Shown here: positions 26,851-34,941 of the stretch, piece after piece
How positions within the stretch are numbered: position 1 is the first letter of the stretch
Layout: each line of letters starts with the position of its first letter
Assembly: GCF_020923435.1 (NCBI RefSeq)
Contig: NZ_CP087263.1
Span: 1,569,970 to 1,633,969, forward strand
DNA length: 64,000 bases
Direction of reading: 5' to 3'
DNA from: Brevibacillus humidisoli
GTDB taxonomy: Bacteria > Bacillota > Bacilli > Brevibacillales > Brevibacillaceae
Position numbers and translations under genes: made by a program
Notes under the pieces: generated by a model
Seen by the model: only the letters and a program-made list of their open reading frames with translations
The model's database searches: none
Told to the model about the DNA's origin: nothing

Positions 26851-27647
26851 TCGAGCTGTATGACCAGGGGAAACTGGCAGGTGTCCTACACTTGCCGCCA
26901 GCAGAGATGCAGCCTTGTCCAATCGTGATCTACTGTCCGGGCAAGAACGGGGAGCGCTACGAGGTGCATCGCCTGGCCGTCAAGTACGCCCGGCGACTGA
27001 CGGCGCGCGGCATCGCGTTTCTGCGCTTCGATTACTACGGTCTGGGTTTAAGTGATGGCGAGTATCACCACATGACGACGACGACCAAGCTGTCCAACGT
27101 GCTTGCCGCCTATCGGTATGTGCAAACATTGCCGCAGATCCTTCATGATCAGGTTGCTTTCCTCGGCTTTAGTGATGGAGCGCGGATCGCGCTGATGGCG
27201 GCCAATCGCAGTGATGTCTCCCGGGTCGTATTGTGGAGCCCCTTGTTCAATGAATACGCCGGTAACATGCCCAACCGCAAGCTGCCTCGCTTCAACCGCC
27301 ATCCGCTCTATCCGGAATTCCTGGTCATGCCGTGGGCCGGACTGTGGGTGGGGATGGGCTTCTATCAGGATCTGAAGGGAATCGATATCGATCGCGAACT
27401 GCGCACATACCGTGGTGAATCGCTGATCGTCTACGGGGATGACGATCCACTGATCGAAGAAGAGTTTTCGCATATGCAGGTTGGTGATTATCGTCTGTAC
27501 CGCCATTCCGCAAAAAACCAGTTGGTGGTGGTGCCTGGAGCGGGTCATCTGTTCACCTCACTGCCGTTTGAACAACGGTTAATGGCTGAATCGACCCATT
27601 GGCTCAGGAAGTCGTTTAACCGTCTGGCGCCGCTGGAGGGGAAGTGA
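26832..27647 (+). CDS. Alpha/beta hydrolase with intact catalytic triad
   Basis: This is a 271-residue serine hydrolase. The nucleophile elbow AFLGFSDGARIA places Ser114. GDDDPLIEE gives the Asp and VPGAGHLFTS the His near the C-terminus. The oxyanion region is YCPGKNGERYEV. It resembles small acyl-esterases and thioesterases, so a role in product release or editing is likely. The TTG start at 26832 has AAAAGGAGGGG just upstream and overlaps the FabZ gene by 19 nt. An adjacent paralogue has lost the nucleophile. Confidence 0.85.
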   Translation: MSREELIELYDQGKLAGVLHLPPAEMQPCPIVIYCPGKNGERYEVHRLAVKYARRLTARGIAFLRFDYYGLGLSDGEYHHMTTTTKLSNVLAAYRYVQTLPQILHDQVAFLGFSDGARIALMAANRSDVSRVVLWSPLFNEYAGNMPNRKLPRFNRHPLYPEFLVMPWAGLWVGMGFYQDLKGIDIDRELRTYRGESLIVYGDDDPLIEEEFSHMQVGDYRLYRHSAKNQLVVVPGAGHLFTSLPFEQRLMAESTHWLRKSFNRLAPLEGK

Positions 27648-27651
27648 AACG

Positions 27652-28509
27652 ATGTGGACACAAGTGAGGTTTGGCGGCGATCAGGGGATCTATGGCGTAG
27701 TGGAAAAGGCGGAACAGAGCAGCGGGCCGCAGCCGCTCGTGATCAGTTTTGCCGGTTTGGGGCAAGCGATGAGCGAAAAAAACTATCTCTTCTCCAACAT
27801 GCGCAAACGGATGGCGGAATACGGACAGTGGTTTGTCCAGTTTGACTACCGTGGATATGGAGACAGCTATGGTGAATTGGGCGATGCTTCGCTGACTTCG
27901 ATGCTGGAAGACGCGCGCGACGTGCTGGAACAGGTGACGTCCGTAGAGCAGCCCAGCAAGATCTACCTGGTCGGCAACGCGCTGGGAGCGATCATTGCAC
28001 AGGAGCTTGCCCTATGGTGGGAAGAGAAGAAGAACATTCCCTGTCTGCCGATCCTGATCTCTCCGCCGCTGCAGATGCTGCCGCACTCAACCGAGATATT
28101 TGCCGCTGACGATTTGGCCAGAATTGCAGCGGAAGGCAAGATCGACTCACAGCAATTGGTGCCCGGTTACGACTATTACACCTTGTCTGACTTTCGACCT
28201 GATCAGTATGAGTACGTTACCAGGCTGGGCGCACACTTGCTCTATCTACACGGTCAATGCGTCGGCAAAAAGATGATCGAACAATTGGATCAACTTGATC
28301 CTGCCGAGCTGTTCCGTAAAAGTGGACGGATCTGTCCGTTAATATGCGGAGAGAACGATGAGCTGACCATTCAGTTGGCGGAACAGTTGGGCGTCTTTCA
28401 TCTCCACTTGCTGTCAGGGGTCACCTACTATCATCAGCATCCGGCAGCAATGGACCAGTTGATCGCGATCGTCCAGTCAATCGTGAGGGAGGATTTGAAG
28501 TCGTGTTGA
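27652..28509 (+). CDS. Alpha/beta-hydrolase-like protein lacking the nucleophile serine
   Basis: This 285-residue protein has the same fold as its upstream neighbour (VISFAGLGQAMSEKNYLFS, FVQFDYRGYGDSYGE). The nucleophile elbow reads YLVGNALGAIIAQE, with Ala110 where the G-x-S-x-G serine belongs. Classical hydrolase activity is therefore not expected. It may be a structural partner of the active hydrolase at 26832, a ligand-binding protein or a non-hydrolytic acyl-handling enzyme. ATG 5 nt after the previous stop; the next gene overlaps its end by 7 nt. Confidence 0.82.
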   Translation: MWTQVRFGGDQGIYGVVEKAEQSSGPQPLVISFAGLGQAMSEKNYLFSNMRKRMAEYGQWFVQFDYRGYGDSYGELGDASLTSMLEDARDVLEQVTSVEQPSKIYLVGNALGAIIAQELALWWEEKKNIPCLPILISPPLQMLPHSTEIFAADDLARIAAEGKIDSQQLVPGYDYYTLSDFRPDQYEYVTRLGAHLLYLHGQCVGKKMIEQLDQLDPAELFRKSGRICPLICGENDELTIQLAEQLGVFHLHLLSGVTYYHQHPAAMDQLIAIVQSIVREDLKSC

Positions 28510-29423
28510 CGTTTTTAGGAGGGATAAGCAACTGTAGGGAGATTGTGGCTCTTTGTCTGCTGAAGCACTTCGGATTTGACGATCTGTACAAACTGCTGGG
28601 GCGCTATCTGGATTTCCGCTTCACCCGCAGAGGGAATGCTGTCTGCAGCTACGATGTTTCGTTTGAAACCGGTCTGTATGAAGCGATGCAGCAGGTGTAC
28701 GGAATTCGACTGGTCCATCTACGCAGTGTAGATGAGATCTATCAGGCCATCCGCGAGCAGCGATATCCCGTCATCCGGGTGAATAGTTTCTATATGCCGT
28801 ACATGACGGTCTACTATCAGAAGCACCATGTCTATCACTATATCATCGCCGACGATCATGATGAGGCGACGGGCAAAACACGCGTGTTCGATGACCTGCT
28901 CTCCTTCTACGATCGACTGGACGGCAAAATATGGGAAGAAGCGGCACAATGGGGGGATCTGGACGCATTTGTATTTGATTTGCAGCAGACTGCCAAACCG
29001 GATGAGGCCGGCTGGCAGGACTTTTTACGGCAGCAGTCGGAACGCCTCTACCGGGACTATTTGTCAGAGTCAACGGAAAGCGTCGGAGGCAGCAGCTTGC
29101 TCTCCTGCCGTGACGAGATAGTCGATTGGGATCGGCTCGACTGCGAGAAGAGGAACCAACGGGTGGAACTTCTGCTCCGTGAGCTGGTCTCCATTCCTTA
29201 TCTGCGCAGGGGTTTTTCCCGCTATGCGGAGATGGTCCACGGCCAAGGCAGGTTTACACAAGAGGCGGTTGCTCTGGCAAACGATTGGCAGGTGCTGTTC
29301 AACACCTTTATCCGCCAGATTTATATGGATCACAGCTGCATCCCCGAGATCACCGATAAGCTGCGCCGGATCCATGAACAGGAAAGACGGTTGGTGCAGG
29401 CCAATTACGATTTCTTTCATTAA
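28503..29423 (+). CDS. BtrH-like (papain-fold, C39-related) acyltransferase candidate 1
   Basis: This 306-residue protein resembles the N-terminal family of butirosin protein BtrH, which transfers an acyl group from an acyl carrier protein to an amine. A candidate Cys lies in GGISNCREIVALCLL near residue 11. The His is in HVYHYIIADDHDE near residue 118, and the Asp in RVFDDLLSF near 130. BtrH works with BtrI (ACP), BtrJ and BtrK, whose likely counterparts are encoded at 32711, 34928 and 36373. The assignment rests on motif layout read by eye. GTG start overlapping the hydrolase-like gene. Confidence 0.68.
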   Translation: MLTFLGGISNCREIVALCLLKHFGFDDLYKLLGRYLDFRFTRRGNAVCSYDVSFETGLYEAMQQVYGIRLVHLRSVDEIYQAIREQRYPVIRVNSFYMPYMTVYYQKHHVYHYIIADDHDEATGKTRVFDDLLSFYDRLDGKIWEEAAQWGDLDAFVFDLQQTAKPDEAGWQDFLRQQSERLYRDYLSESTESVGGSSLLSCRDEIVDWDRLDCEKRNQRVELLLRELVSIPYLRRGFSRYAEMVHGQGRFTQEAVALANDWQVLFNTFIRQIYMDHSCIPEITDKLRRIHEQERRLVQANYDFFH

Positions 29424-29438
29424 AAAGGGGGTGTTGGC

Positions 29439-30422
29439 GTGGACAGGCAGACACTGGCTGATCGACTGCTCGCGGAAGGCGTCGACTGGCGTTACCCGGA
29501 TCAGGAAGGATTGAGTGAACGTGTGTTGGACTGCCGCCAATCCAGCATCAAAGAGGTGCTGCGCTGGAAAGGGTATGACAAGTTGATCCGCGTCTTTCTC
29601 AATCGGTTTGACTGTTTTTACTCTGGTCTTCTGCTGCGCCGCAGTGAACCAAAACTGATGTTGGGATGGGGACTGACCACCCATTCCTCGCTGTCACCCG
29701 AAGGGGTGCGCTCGATGATTCGCTCCGTCTTTTCGCGTATCGGGTACTGCTTGCTTTACACACAAGCTTACCATATGCCCTTTTCTGCCTATTACGGGCG
29801 TTACGAAGTACTGCATTGGTCACTTGTGATCGATTGCGACGATGAGCAGGTGACACTCGTCGATGATTCCGGCAGTCCCGTCTACTTTCAAGGATACGTC
29901 GGCAAAGTCCCTTGGGAGGTGCTGGCCGATGGCTGGCGACAAAACGCTGAAGGTGGCGTCGCCTACCTCGTTCGTGAAACGGTCCCGATGGAGTCCACAT
30001 GGCCTGGACACTGTCGGCAGCTGCTTGTCGATACGGTGTCAGAAATGGTGGACAGAGGAGGATTGAACAATCTCGCCGGGTTTATCCAGGCGGTGGAAGC
30101 GGCGCCTCTGACGGAATTGATTGAGGATTTGGAACGATTGGAGTTTGACCTGAACTACTATCGCAAAGCGCGTGAGCTGTGGAAACTGGCTGTCGCCAGC
30201 GGTCATTTTCCGGCTGAGCTAACCCAAGGCACATGGGTGGAGCATCTCTCCGACGCCTGCCAAAACTGGTCGCTGGTGATGGGGGTCGCGATGAAATGGC
30301 GGCGACAGCCATCGCGTGATTACCGCGCCAAACTGACTGATTATCTCTGGCAAGCATACGAGGCGGAACGTGCCTGCTTCCTGGCGATGGCTGAACTGCT
30401 GCAAAAGGAGGGAAGCAGATGA
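29439..30422 (+). CDS. BtrH-like (papain-fold) protein candidate 2
   Basis: This 327-residue paralogue follows the previous gene directly. Matching positions are Cys in VLDCRQSSIKEVLRWKGYDKL near residue 32, His in VLHWSLVIDCDDE near 127, and Asp in VTLVDDSG near 139, so a Cys-His-Asp arrangement is kept. The C-terminal half is helical, as in the partner. It may act on a second acyl or amine substrate or form a heterodimer. GTG start with AAAAGGGGG; the stop overlaps the aminopeptidase ATG by 4 nt. Confidence 0.62.
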   Translation: MDRQTLADRLLAEGVDWRYPDQEGLSERVLDCRQSSIKEVLRWKGYDKLIRVFLNRFDCFYSGLLLRRSEPKLMLGWGLTTHSSLSPEGVRSMIRSVFSRIGYCLLYTQAYHMPFSAYYGRYEVLHWSLVIDCDDEQVTLVDDSGSPVYFQGYVGKVPWEVLADGWRQNAEGGVAYLVRETVPMESTWPGHCRQLLVDTVSEMVDRGGLNNLAGFIQAVEAAPLTELIEDLERLEFDLNYYRKARELWKLAVASGHFPAELTQGTWVEHLSDACQNWSLVMGVAMKWRRQPSRDYRAKLTDYLWQAYEAERACFLAMAELLQKEGSR

Positions 30423-31552
30423 AACAAGAGCAGCTTGATAGACTGGCGGATCAGATTGTTTGCGATTCCCTGCAGATCACCGGAGGCGAGCGGGTGATGA
30501 TCGATTTAACAGGGGACGCAGATGACTTGGCTGAAGCCGTGATGGAGCGGATTGCCGCGGTAGGCGGTGTTGCCCAGGTGAGAATCCAATCACAGCGTCT
30601 CAATCGCGCACTGATCACGCAGGCTGACAAAAACTTGTTCGCCCAGTGGGCCAAGTGGGAGTGTGAGCGCCAGGAGGCATGTGATGCCTATCTCAGCATC
30701 AAGGCAGAGGAGAACATCTATGAGCTGGCCGACGTGCCAAAAGAGAAGTATGACCTCTATAGGCAACATTACCTGCAGCCGCTCACCATCTCCATGGCCG
30801 GTATGAAAAAGTGGCTGCTCATCCGCTATCCAACCTATGGCATGGCTCAGTTGGCCAAACTGAGTTTCACGGAGCTGACCTCCCGATACTTCCAGTCGTG
30901 CACGCTGCCCTACGGCAGACTACGGGAGCGGGCCAAACCGCTGATCGATCTGCTGCAGCGTACGGAGAAGGTGCGTATTGTCGGCCCGCAAACCGATCTT
31001 CAATTCTCGATTGCAGGAATGTCATCTTTTCTGTGTGATGGCCGCTATAATCTGCCGGATGGCGAGCTGTTTACGGCACCGCTGCTTGATTCGGTAGAAG
31101 GGCAGATTTCGTTTAACATCCCGACATCTTACCTCGGGATGCCTTTTGAGCAGGTCCGGCTCCGTTTTTCCAAGGGAAAGGTGATAGAGGCAGAGGGCAA
31201 CGACAGAGAAGGATTGCAGCGCATCCTGGAAACCGATGCTGGATCTTCCAGAGTGGGGGAGTTTGGCATCGGCTTGAACCCGGTGATCGACAGGCCAATG
31301 AACAACCTGTTATTCGATGAAAAGATGGCCGGAAGCATTCATCTGGCTTTGGGACATGCATATGAGATGGCCGACAATGGAAATCGTTCCGCGGTACACT
31401 GGGACTTGGTTTTATGCCAGTCGGCAGCGTACGGTGGCGGCGAGCTATGGTTCGACGGTCAGTTGATTCGCAAAGACGGCCGCTTTGTGCTTCGCGAGCT
31501 GCGCGAACTGGACGAATGGCATATGGAGGATGGAATATGGCTCGAATCATGA
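30419..31552 (+). CDS. M29-family metallo-aminopeptidase
   Basis: This 377-residue protein matches AmpS/AmpT aminopeptidases. The signature NLPDGELFTAP lies near residue 220, EFGIGLNP near 280, HLALGHAYEMADNGNRS near 307, and VHWDLV near 327. Together these supply the Glu, His and Asp ligands of the dinuclear metal site. It removes N-terminal residues. Inside a biosynthetic operon it may strip a protecting aminoacyl group from an amine, a step known in butirosin and macrolactam pathways but done there by unrelated enzymes. The GT1 gene overlaps its end by 16 nt. Confidence 0.87.
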   Translation: MKQEQLDRLADQIVCDSLQITGGERVMIDLTGDADDLAEAVMERIAAVGGVAQVRIQSQRLNRALITQADKNLFAQWAKWECERQEACDAYLSIKAEENIYELADVPKEKYDLYRQHYLQPLTISMAGMKKWLLIRYPTYGMAQLAKLSFTELTSRYFQSCTLPYGRLRERAKPLIDLLQRTEKVRIVGPQTDLQFSIAGMSSFLCDGRYNLPDGELFTAPLLDSVEGQISFNIPTSYLGMPFEQVRLRFSKGKVIEAEGNDREGLQRILETDAGSSRVGEFGIGLNPVIDRPMNNLLFDEKMAGSIHLALGHAYEMADNGNRSAVHWDLVLCQSAAYGGGELWFDGQLIRKDGRFVLRELRELDEWHMEDGIWLES

Positions 31553-32688
31553 TCGTCAGTCAAGGCTTTTCCGGACATGTTGTCCCTATACTGGGGACTG
31601 GCGTTGAACTGGCCAAGCGCGGCCACGAGGTGTGGTTTCTGTGCACGGAAAAGTATCGCTCACTGGTGGAAGGCGCCGGGCTTCGCTTCCAGACAATCCG
31701 GTTGGATAAGGCACCAACCAATCTCATCCAAGAGACGATGGAAGATATTCTGCATCTGGTCAGGCAGAACGCTTTTGATCTGATCATCTGTGATTCCGCC
31801 CAAAGTGCCCCGTCCTATGTGGCTGAACTGTGCCACATACCTTGGATCAGCTTTCACACCACGGTACCGCTCCCCGATGAACTCGTCCCGGGTGACCATG
31901 CGTCCCATCGGCGGATGCGCTACTTTTACAAGAAAAAACTGAACAAGGTGAGAGCGGTCTTCGGGATGGCGCCGCTTGTTGATGAAGTACGCACGCGGGG
32001 TGACTTCGCCGGACTATCGCCACGCCTTCACTTGGCCATGGTCTATCCGGTCATGGTGAGAGATGAGACCGGGCTTCCCGATTCGATCCGCTACGTGGGT
32101 CCCTGTTCATACGAAGAACCACACTCGCAGGAAGGCGGGCAGCCTGCACCAGGGTCTGACCCGGTCATACTGGTCTGCACTTCTTCTCTACCACGGGACG
32201 ATTTCCGCATCATGATGGATCGGTATCTCGAAGCAAGTGTCCAAGCGTTTGGCGGCAAGGCGTACCGCTTACAGGTGACGGACAGCCGTCCATACAGTGG
32301 TGCGACACCGTTTCCAAGCAACGTGGAATGGATTACCCGTTTTCCGGTGCATAACGAGCTCATGCCGCGAGCGGATGTGGTCATTACCCACGGTGGCTGC
32401 AGTACCTTGCAAAAGGCGATGAAATACGGTGTGCCAATGGTGATCGTTCCGCTCGGGGCCGATCATCCCATCCTAGCTTCACGCTGTGAAGAATTGGGAA
32501 TTGCCATTGTGATGGAACCAGGTGAGATGAGTGCGGAGCGACTCCGCCAGGCGGTCGGACAGTTGCTGCAGGATGAAGGGTACCGGATGCGGGCCAAGCA
32601 GCTCGCGTTGGATATCAACCGTGAGTCGCCCAACTCCAAGAGCGCCGATCTGGTAGAGCAGCAGCTTGCTTCACTAGGTGTTTTGTAG
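31537..32688 (+). CDS. GT1-family (MGT/UGT-type) glycosyltransferase
   Basis: This is a 383-residue GT-B enzyme. The N-terminal MARIMIVSQGFSGHVVPILGTGVE carries the early His typical of the acceptor-side active site. The C-terminal donor-binding segment is ITHGGCSTLQKAMKYGVPMVIVPLGADHPILA, matching the HGG-x-x-T/S motif of antibiotic and macrolide glycosyltransferases. It probably attaches a nucleotide-activated sugar made by the 53-60 kb genes to the aglycone. ATG 31537 has GGAGGATGG upstream, and longer frames overlap the aminopeptidase out of context. Confidence 0.88.
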   Translation: MARIMIVSQGFSGHVVPILGTGVELAKRGHEVWFLCTEKYRSLVEGAGLRFQTIRLDKAPTNLIQETMEDILHLVRQNAFDLIICDSAQSAPSYVAELCHIPWISFHTTVPLPDELVPGDHASHRRMRYFYKKKLNKVRAVFGMAPLVDEVRTRGDFAGLSPRLHLAMVYPVMVRDETGLPDSIRYVGPCSYEEPHSQEGGQPAPGSDPVILVCTSSLPRDDFRIMMDRYLEASVQAFGGKAYRLQVTDSRPYSGATPFPSNVEWITRFPVHNELMPRADVVITHGGCSTLQKAMKYGVPMVIVPLGADHPILASRCEELGIAIVMEPGEMSAERLRQAVGQLLQDEGYRMRAKQLALDINRESPNSKSADLVEQQLASLGVL

Positions 32689-32710
32689 ATCAATCGAGGA
32701 GGGATAGCGG

Positions 32711-32947
32711 ATGTCGTTACAAGAGACCGTAATCGAGATCGTCAAGAATATCAGTGGGCGGGATGATGTTCACTTTGAGAGCGATTTGCTTGATTTGGAC
32801 ATGAATTCCGTCAAGCTGATCGAGATGTTGATCGAGCTGGAGATGACATTTGATGTTGATGTGTTGGATGAACAATTAAACCTGGATGAATTAAACCGCG
32901 TCTGTGACGTCTACGAGTATATGAACCGGTTGTTGGAACAGCAATAG
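32711..32947 (+). CDS. Acyl carrier protein (candidate BtrI-like)
   Basis: This 78-residue acidic carrier protein has the attachment Ser in DLDMNSVKLIEMLIELE, with Asn instead of the usual Asp before Ser. It ends the first long operon and is followed by a terminator. Its proximity to the ATP-grasp and PLP decarboxylase genes makes it a candidate for the aminoacyl carrier of a butirosin-like starter route. AGGAGGGA lies upstream of the ATG. Confidence 0.88.
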   Translation: MSLQETVIEIVKNISGRDDVHFESDLLDLDMNSVKLIEMLIELEMTFDVDVLDEQLNLDELNRVCDVYEYMNRLLEQQ

Positions 32948-32959
32948 AAAAAGTGAAGG

Positions 32960-32983
32960 CCCTGTCTGGTGACGGGGTTTTTG
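32960..32983 (+). terminator. Rho-independent terminator ending the first core operon
   Basis: CCCTGTC pairs with GACGGGG (one G-T pair) around a 4-nt loop, followed by TTTTTGTTT. The next gene starts 120 nt later and should have its own promoter in 32984-33100. Confidence 0.8.
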
Positions 32984-33104
32984 TTTGCAAGTCCCTTCAT
33001 GGGCGATTGAGCCGAACGGATCGTCAAAAGAAGCAGAGTGAAGCGAGGGGAAAGACCGATACACTAGTCTTGAACCAGCTGGGTGGGGAAGGGAGAAACG
33101 GGTG

Positions 33105-34037
33105 ATGCTGTATCTCAAGCATGTCTCTGTCAACGTGCCGCAAAGCAGGATGACGTTGGAGCAGATCCGCGATTTGGACGGGATTGAAACCACAGATGTA
33201 GAAGCGTTGAAGCGGCGTGGGTATACCAGTGTGCCCGTAGATGAAGCGGATACCAGTCTTGATCTGATAGGCGCCGTGCTGGATCAACTGCTGTCGCAGT
33301 CTGAGATCCACCCAAGGCAGGTCAGGTACGTCATCATGCCATACCTGTACAATGCATTTCCATACAAGTACGACATGTCGGGAGAACTGCGCAAACGCTA
33401 TGGATTGAGCCGGGCCACTTTTTTTTCGGTGAGAGACTTGCTCTGCTCCAACTGGCTGATGGGGCTGAAAGTGGGCGGCACCCTGTTGGAGCGTTCGGAC
33501 GATGAAGATGATGTGATCATTTTGCTCACGTGTGAAAAGGCTTATCTGCCTGATCTGCGTTACGGTGGCGTCTATTTTGTCGTCGGAGATGCGGCAGCAG
33601 CAGCAGTGATCGGCAGGACGGGACCTGGTGATGAGATTCTATCCGTTCATAACGTAACGGACATCCGCACTTTTGCGCTCAGAGACCCGCATGCGGGACA
33701 GGTAATCGTGCAGGACTATTCCTACTTCATCAGCATGAGCAGGATGATACGTCGCTGCCTGCAGCAGGCAGACACATCGCTTACAGAGGTGAAGCTGTTT
33801 ATCCCCACCAATACGATCACGGAGACATGGGAAAATCTGGCTAAAGTGATGAAGCTCTCTCCAGAGAGGTTTTTTACGAAATCGTTGTACACGTACGGCC
33901 ATACCAACAATTGTGATCTATTGCTCAACTATGATTGGGTTGTCAATCGGGGCGGTCTTCAGCCGGGAGAACGGTATGCATTTGTCAGTATTGGCAGCGG
34001 AGGAGCGATTGGATGTGCCGTATGTAGAAAAGGATAA
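33105..34037 (+). CDS. KASIII-like ketosynthase/acyltransferase, intact Cys (pair A)
   Basis: This 310-residue thiolase-fold protein has a candidate nucleophile Cys114 in VRDLLCSNWLMG. The usual FabH HQAN and GNTS motifs are missing. Instead YGHTNNCDLLLN carries His266 and Asp271, resembling the GH-x-x-x-x-D motif of the DpsC/CerJ/ChlB3 group, whose members often transfer acyl groups. FVSIGSGGAIGCAV is the typical C-terminal strand. The protein at 39767 shares all of these changes. ATG 33105 follows GGGAAGGGAG. The next gene, a paralogue lacking Cys and the GH motif, overlaps its end by 23 nt, so a heterodimer is likely. Confidence 0.85.
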   Translation: MLYLKHVSVNVPQSRMTLEQIRDLDGIETTDVEALKRRGYTSVPVDEADTSLDLIGAVLDQLLSQSEIHPRQVRYVIMPYLYNAFPYKYDMSGELRKRYGLSRATFFSVRDLLCSNWLMGLKVGGTLLERSDDEDDVIILLTCEKAYLPDLRYGGVYFVVGDAAAAAVIGRTGPGDEILSVHNVTDIRTFALRDPHAGQVIVQDYSYFISMSRMIRRCLQQADTSLTEVKLFIPTNTITETWENLAKVMKLSPERFFTKSLYTYGHTNNCDLLLNYDWVVNRGGLQPGERYAFVSIGSGGAIGCAVCRKG

Positions 34038-34941
34038 GCTGTTTCTTTCCCATCCCGCCGTTTGTCGCGAGTACACGGACCACCGCCAGTTGGACGGCAT
34101 CGCCTACGAATGTTACAAACAGCTACGGCAGCGTTACACCGCTGGGGAACAGCAGGTTCCGTCCGAGTTGGACACAGAGCGGCTGTTTTTCCCTGACGAG
34201 CCTTGTCGGCTTGCTGCCACATTGATCCGCAGCAAACCCGACAGGGAACCTGACTACTTGATCTGCTGCTACGATTCCTATCAATTGACCAACTATATCA
34301 GTCCCGCATTGTACATTCAGCACGCGCTGGGATTTTATCGGAGCGAATCGTTTTCGGTTGCCGACATGGGGGTATTTGCTCCGCTGTTGGCATTGGAGTG
34401 GGTGAGAGCAACTCGTTCCGAAGCTTTGATGGTCTGCATGGAGCAGGTGTACGACCGGATTGAGAGTTGGGAAGGAAGGCGATATCCACGCGCCGATGCC
34501 TTGGCGATGCTATCCGTTTCTACTCGCCAGGGAGCGTATCAGGTGATTTGCTATGAACAGCAGCTGGTCGATCCAGCAGGCAGGGGAGAGGATGGGTCAA
34601 TCGATGACAAAACACTTGCACGTGCCGCCTGTCAATTGATCGATACCGAGCTTGTTCGTCTGCAGCTCCCGATCAGGGACGTCACGGTCGTGGTACCTGG
34701 TTACAGTGAAAGATACGAGCAGGCTTTTTCCAGGCGCTATCCCCATGTCTATCGACGCAGCGACAGGCGCAATCTGGCAACGGCGGATGGTTTTTACTCT
34801 TTGGAAGCGATCAGTGGCACAGCGTCAGCAGCAAATCCATATGTCCTGCTTAGTCTAGCAGATCCGCGCGGCTCGGTCGGAATGCTCCTGCTGCGGAGCA
34901 TGCTGCCGCCGCAGAAAGGGGGAGAGGATGGGCTTCTTTAG
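34015..34941 (+). CDS. Degenerate KASIII-like partner (pair A)
   Basis: This 308-residue protein aligns with KASIII enzymes in its core (FSVADMGVFAPLLALEWVRA) but carries Val120 or a neighbouring residue where the Cys should be. It also lacks the GHxxNxD motif, which is replaced by NLATADGFYSLEAI. Catalysis by itself is unlikely. Known precedents for such pairs are PqsB/PqsC and the chain-length-factor subunits of type II polyketide synthases. GTG start at 34015 is preceded by GGAGGAG within the end of the upstream gene. The ATP-grasp gene overlaps its end by 14 nt. Confidence 0.75.
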   Translation: MPYVEKDKLFLSHPAVCREYTDHRQLDGIAYECYKQLRQRYTAGEQQVPSELDTERLFFPDEPCRLAATLIRSKPDREPDYLICCYDSYQLTNYISPALYIQHALGFYRSESFSVADMGVFAPLLALEWVRATRSEALMVCMEQVYDRIESWEGRRYPRADALAMLSVSTRQGAYQVICYEQQLVDPAGRGEDGSIDDKTLARAACQLIDTELVRLQLPIRDVTVVVPGYSERYEQAFSRRYPHVYRRSDRRNLATADGFYSLEAISGTASAANPYVLLSLADPRGSVGMLLLRSMLPPQKGGEDGLL

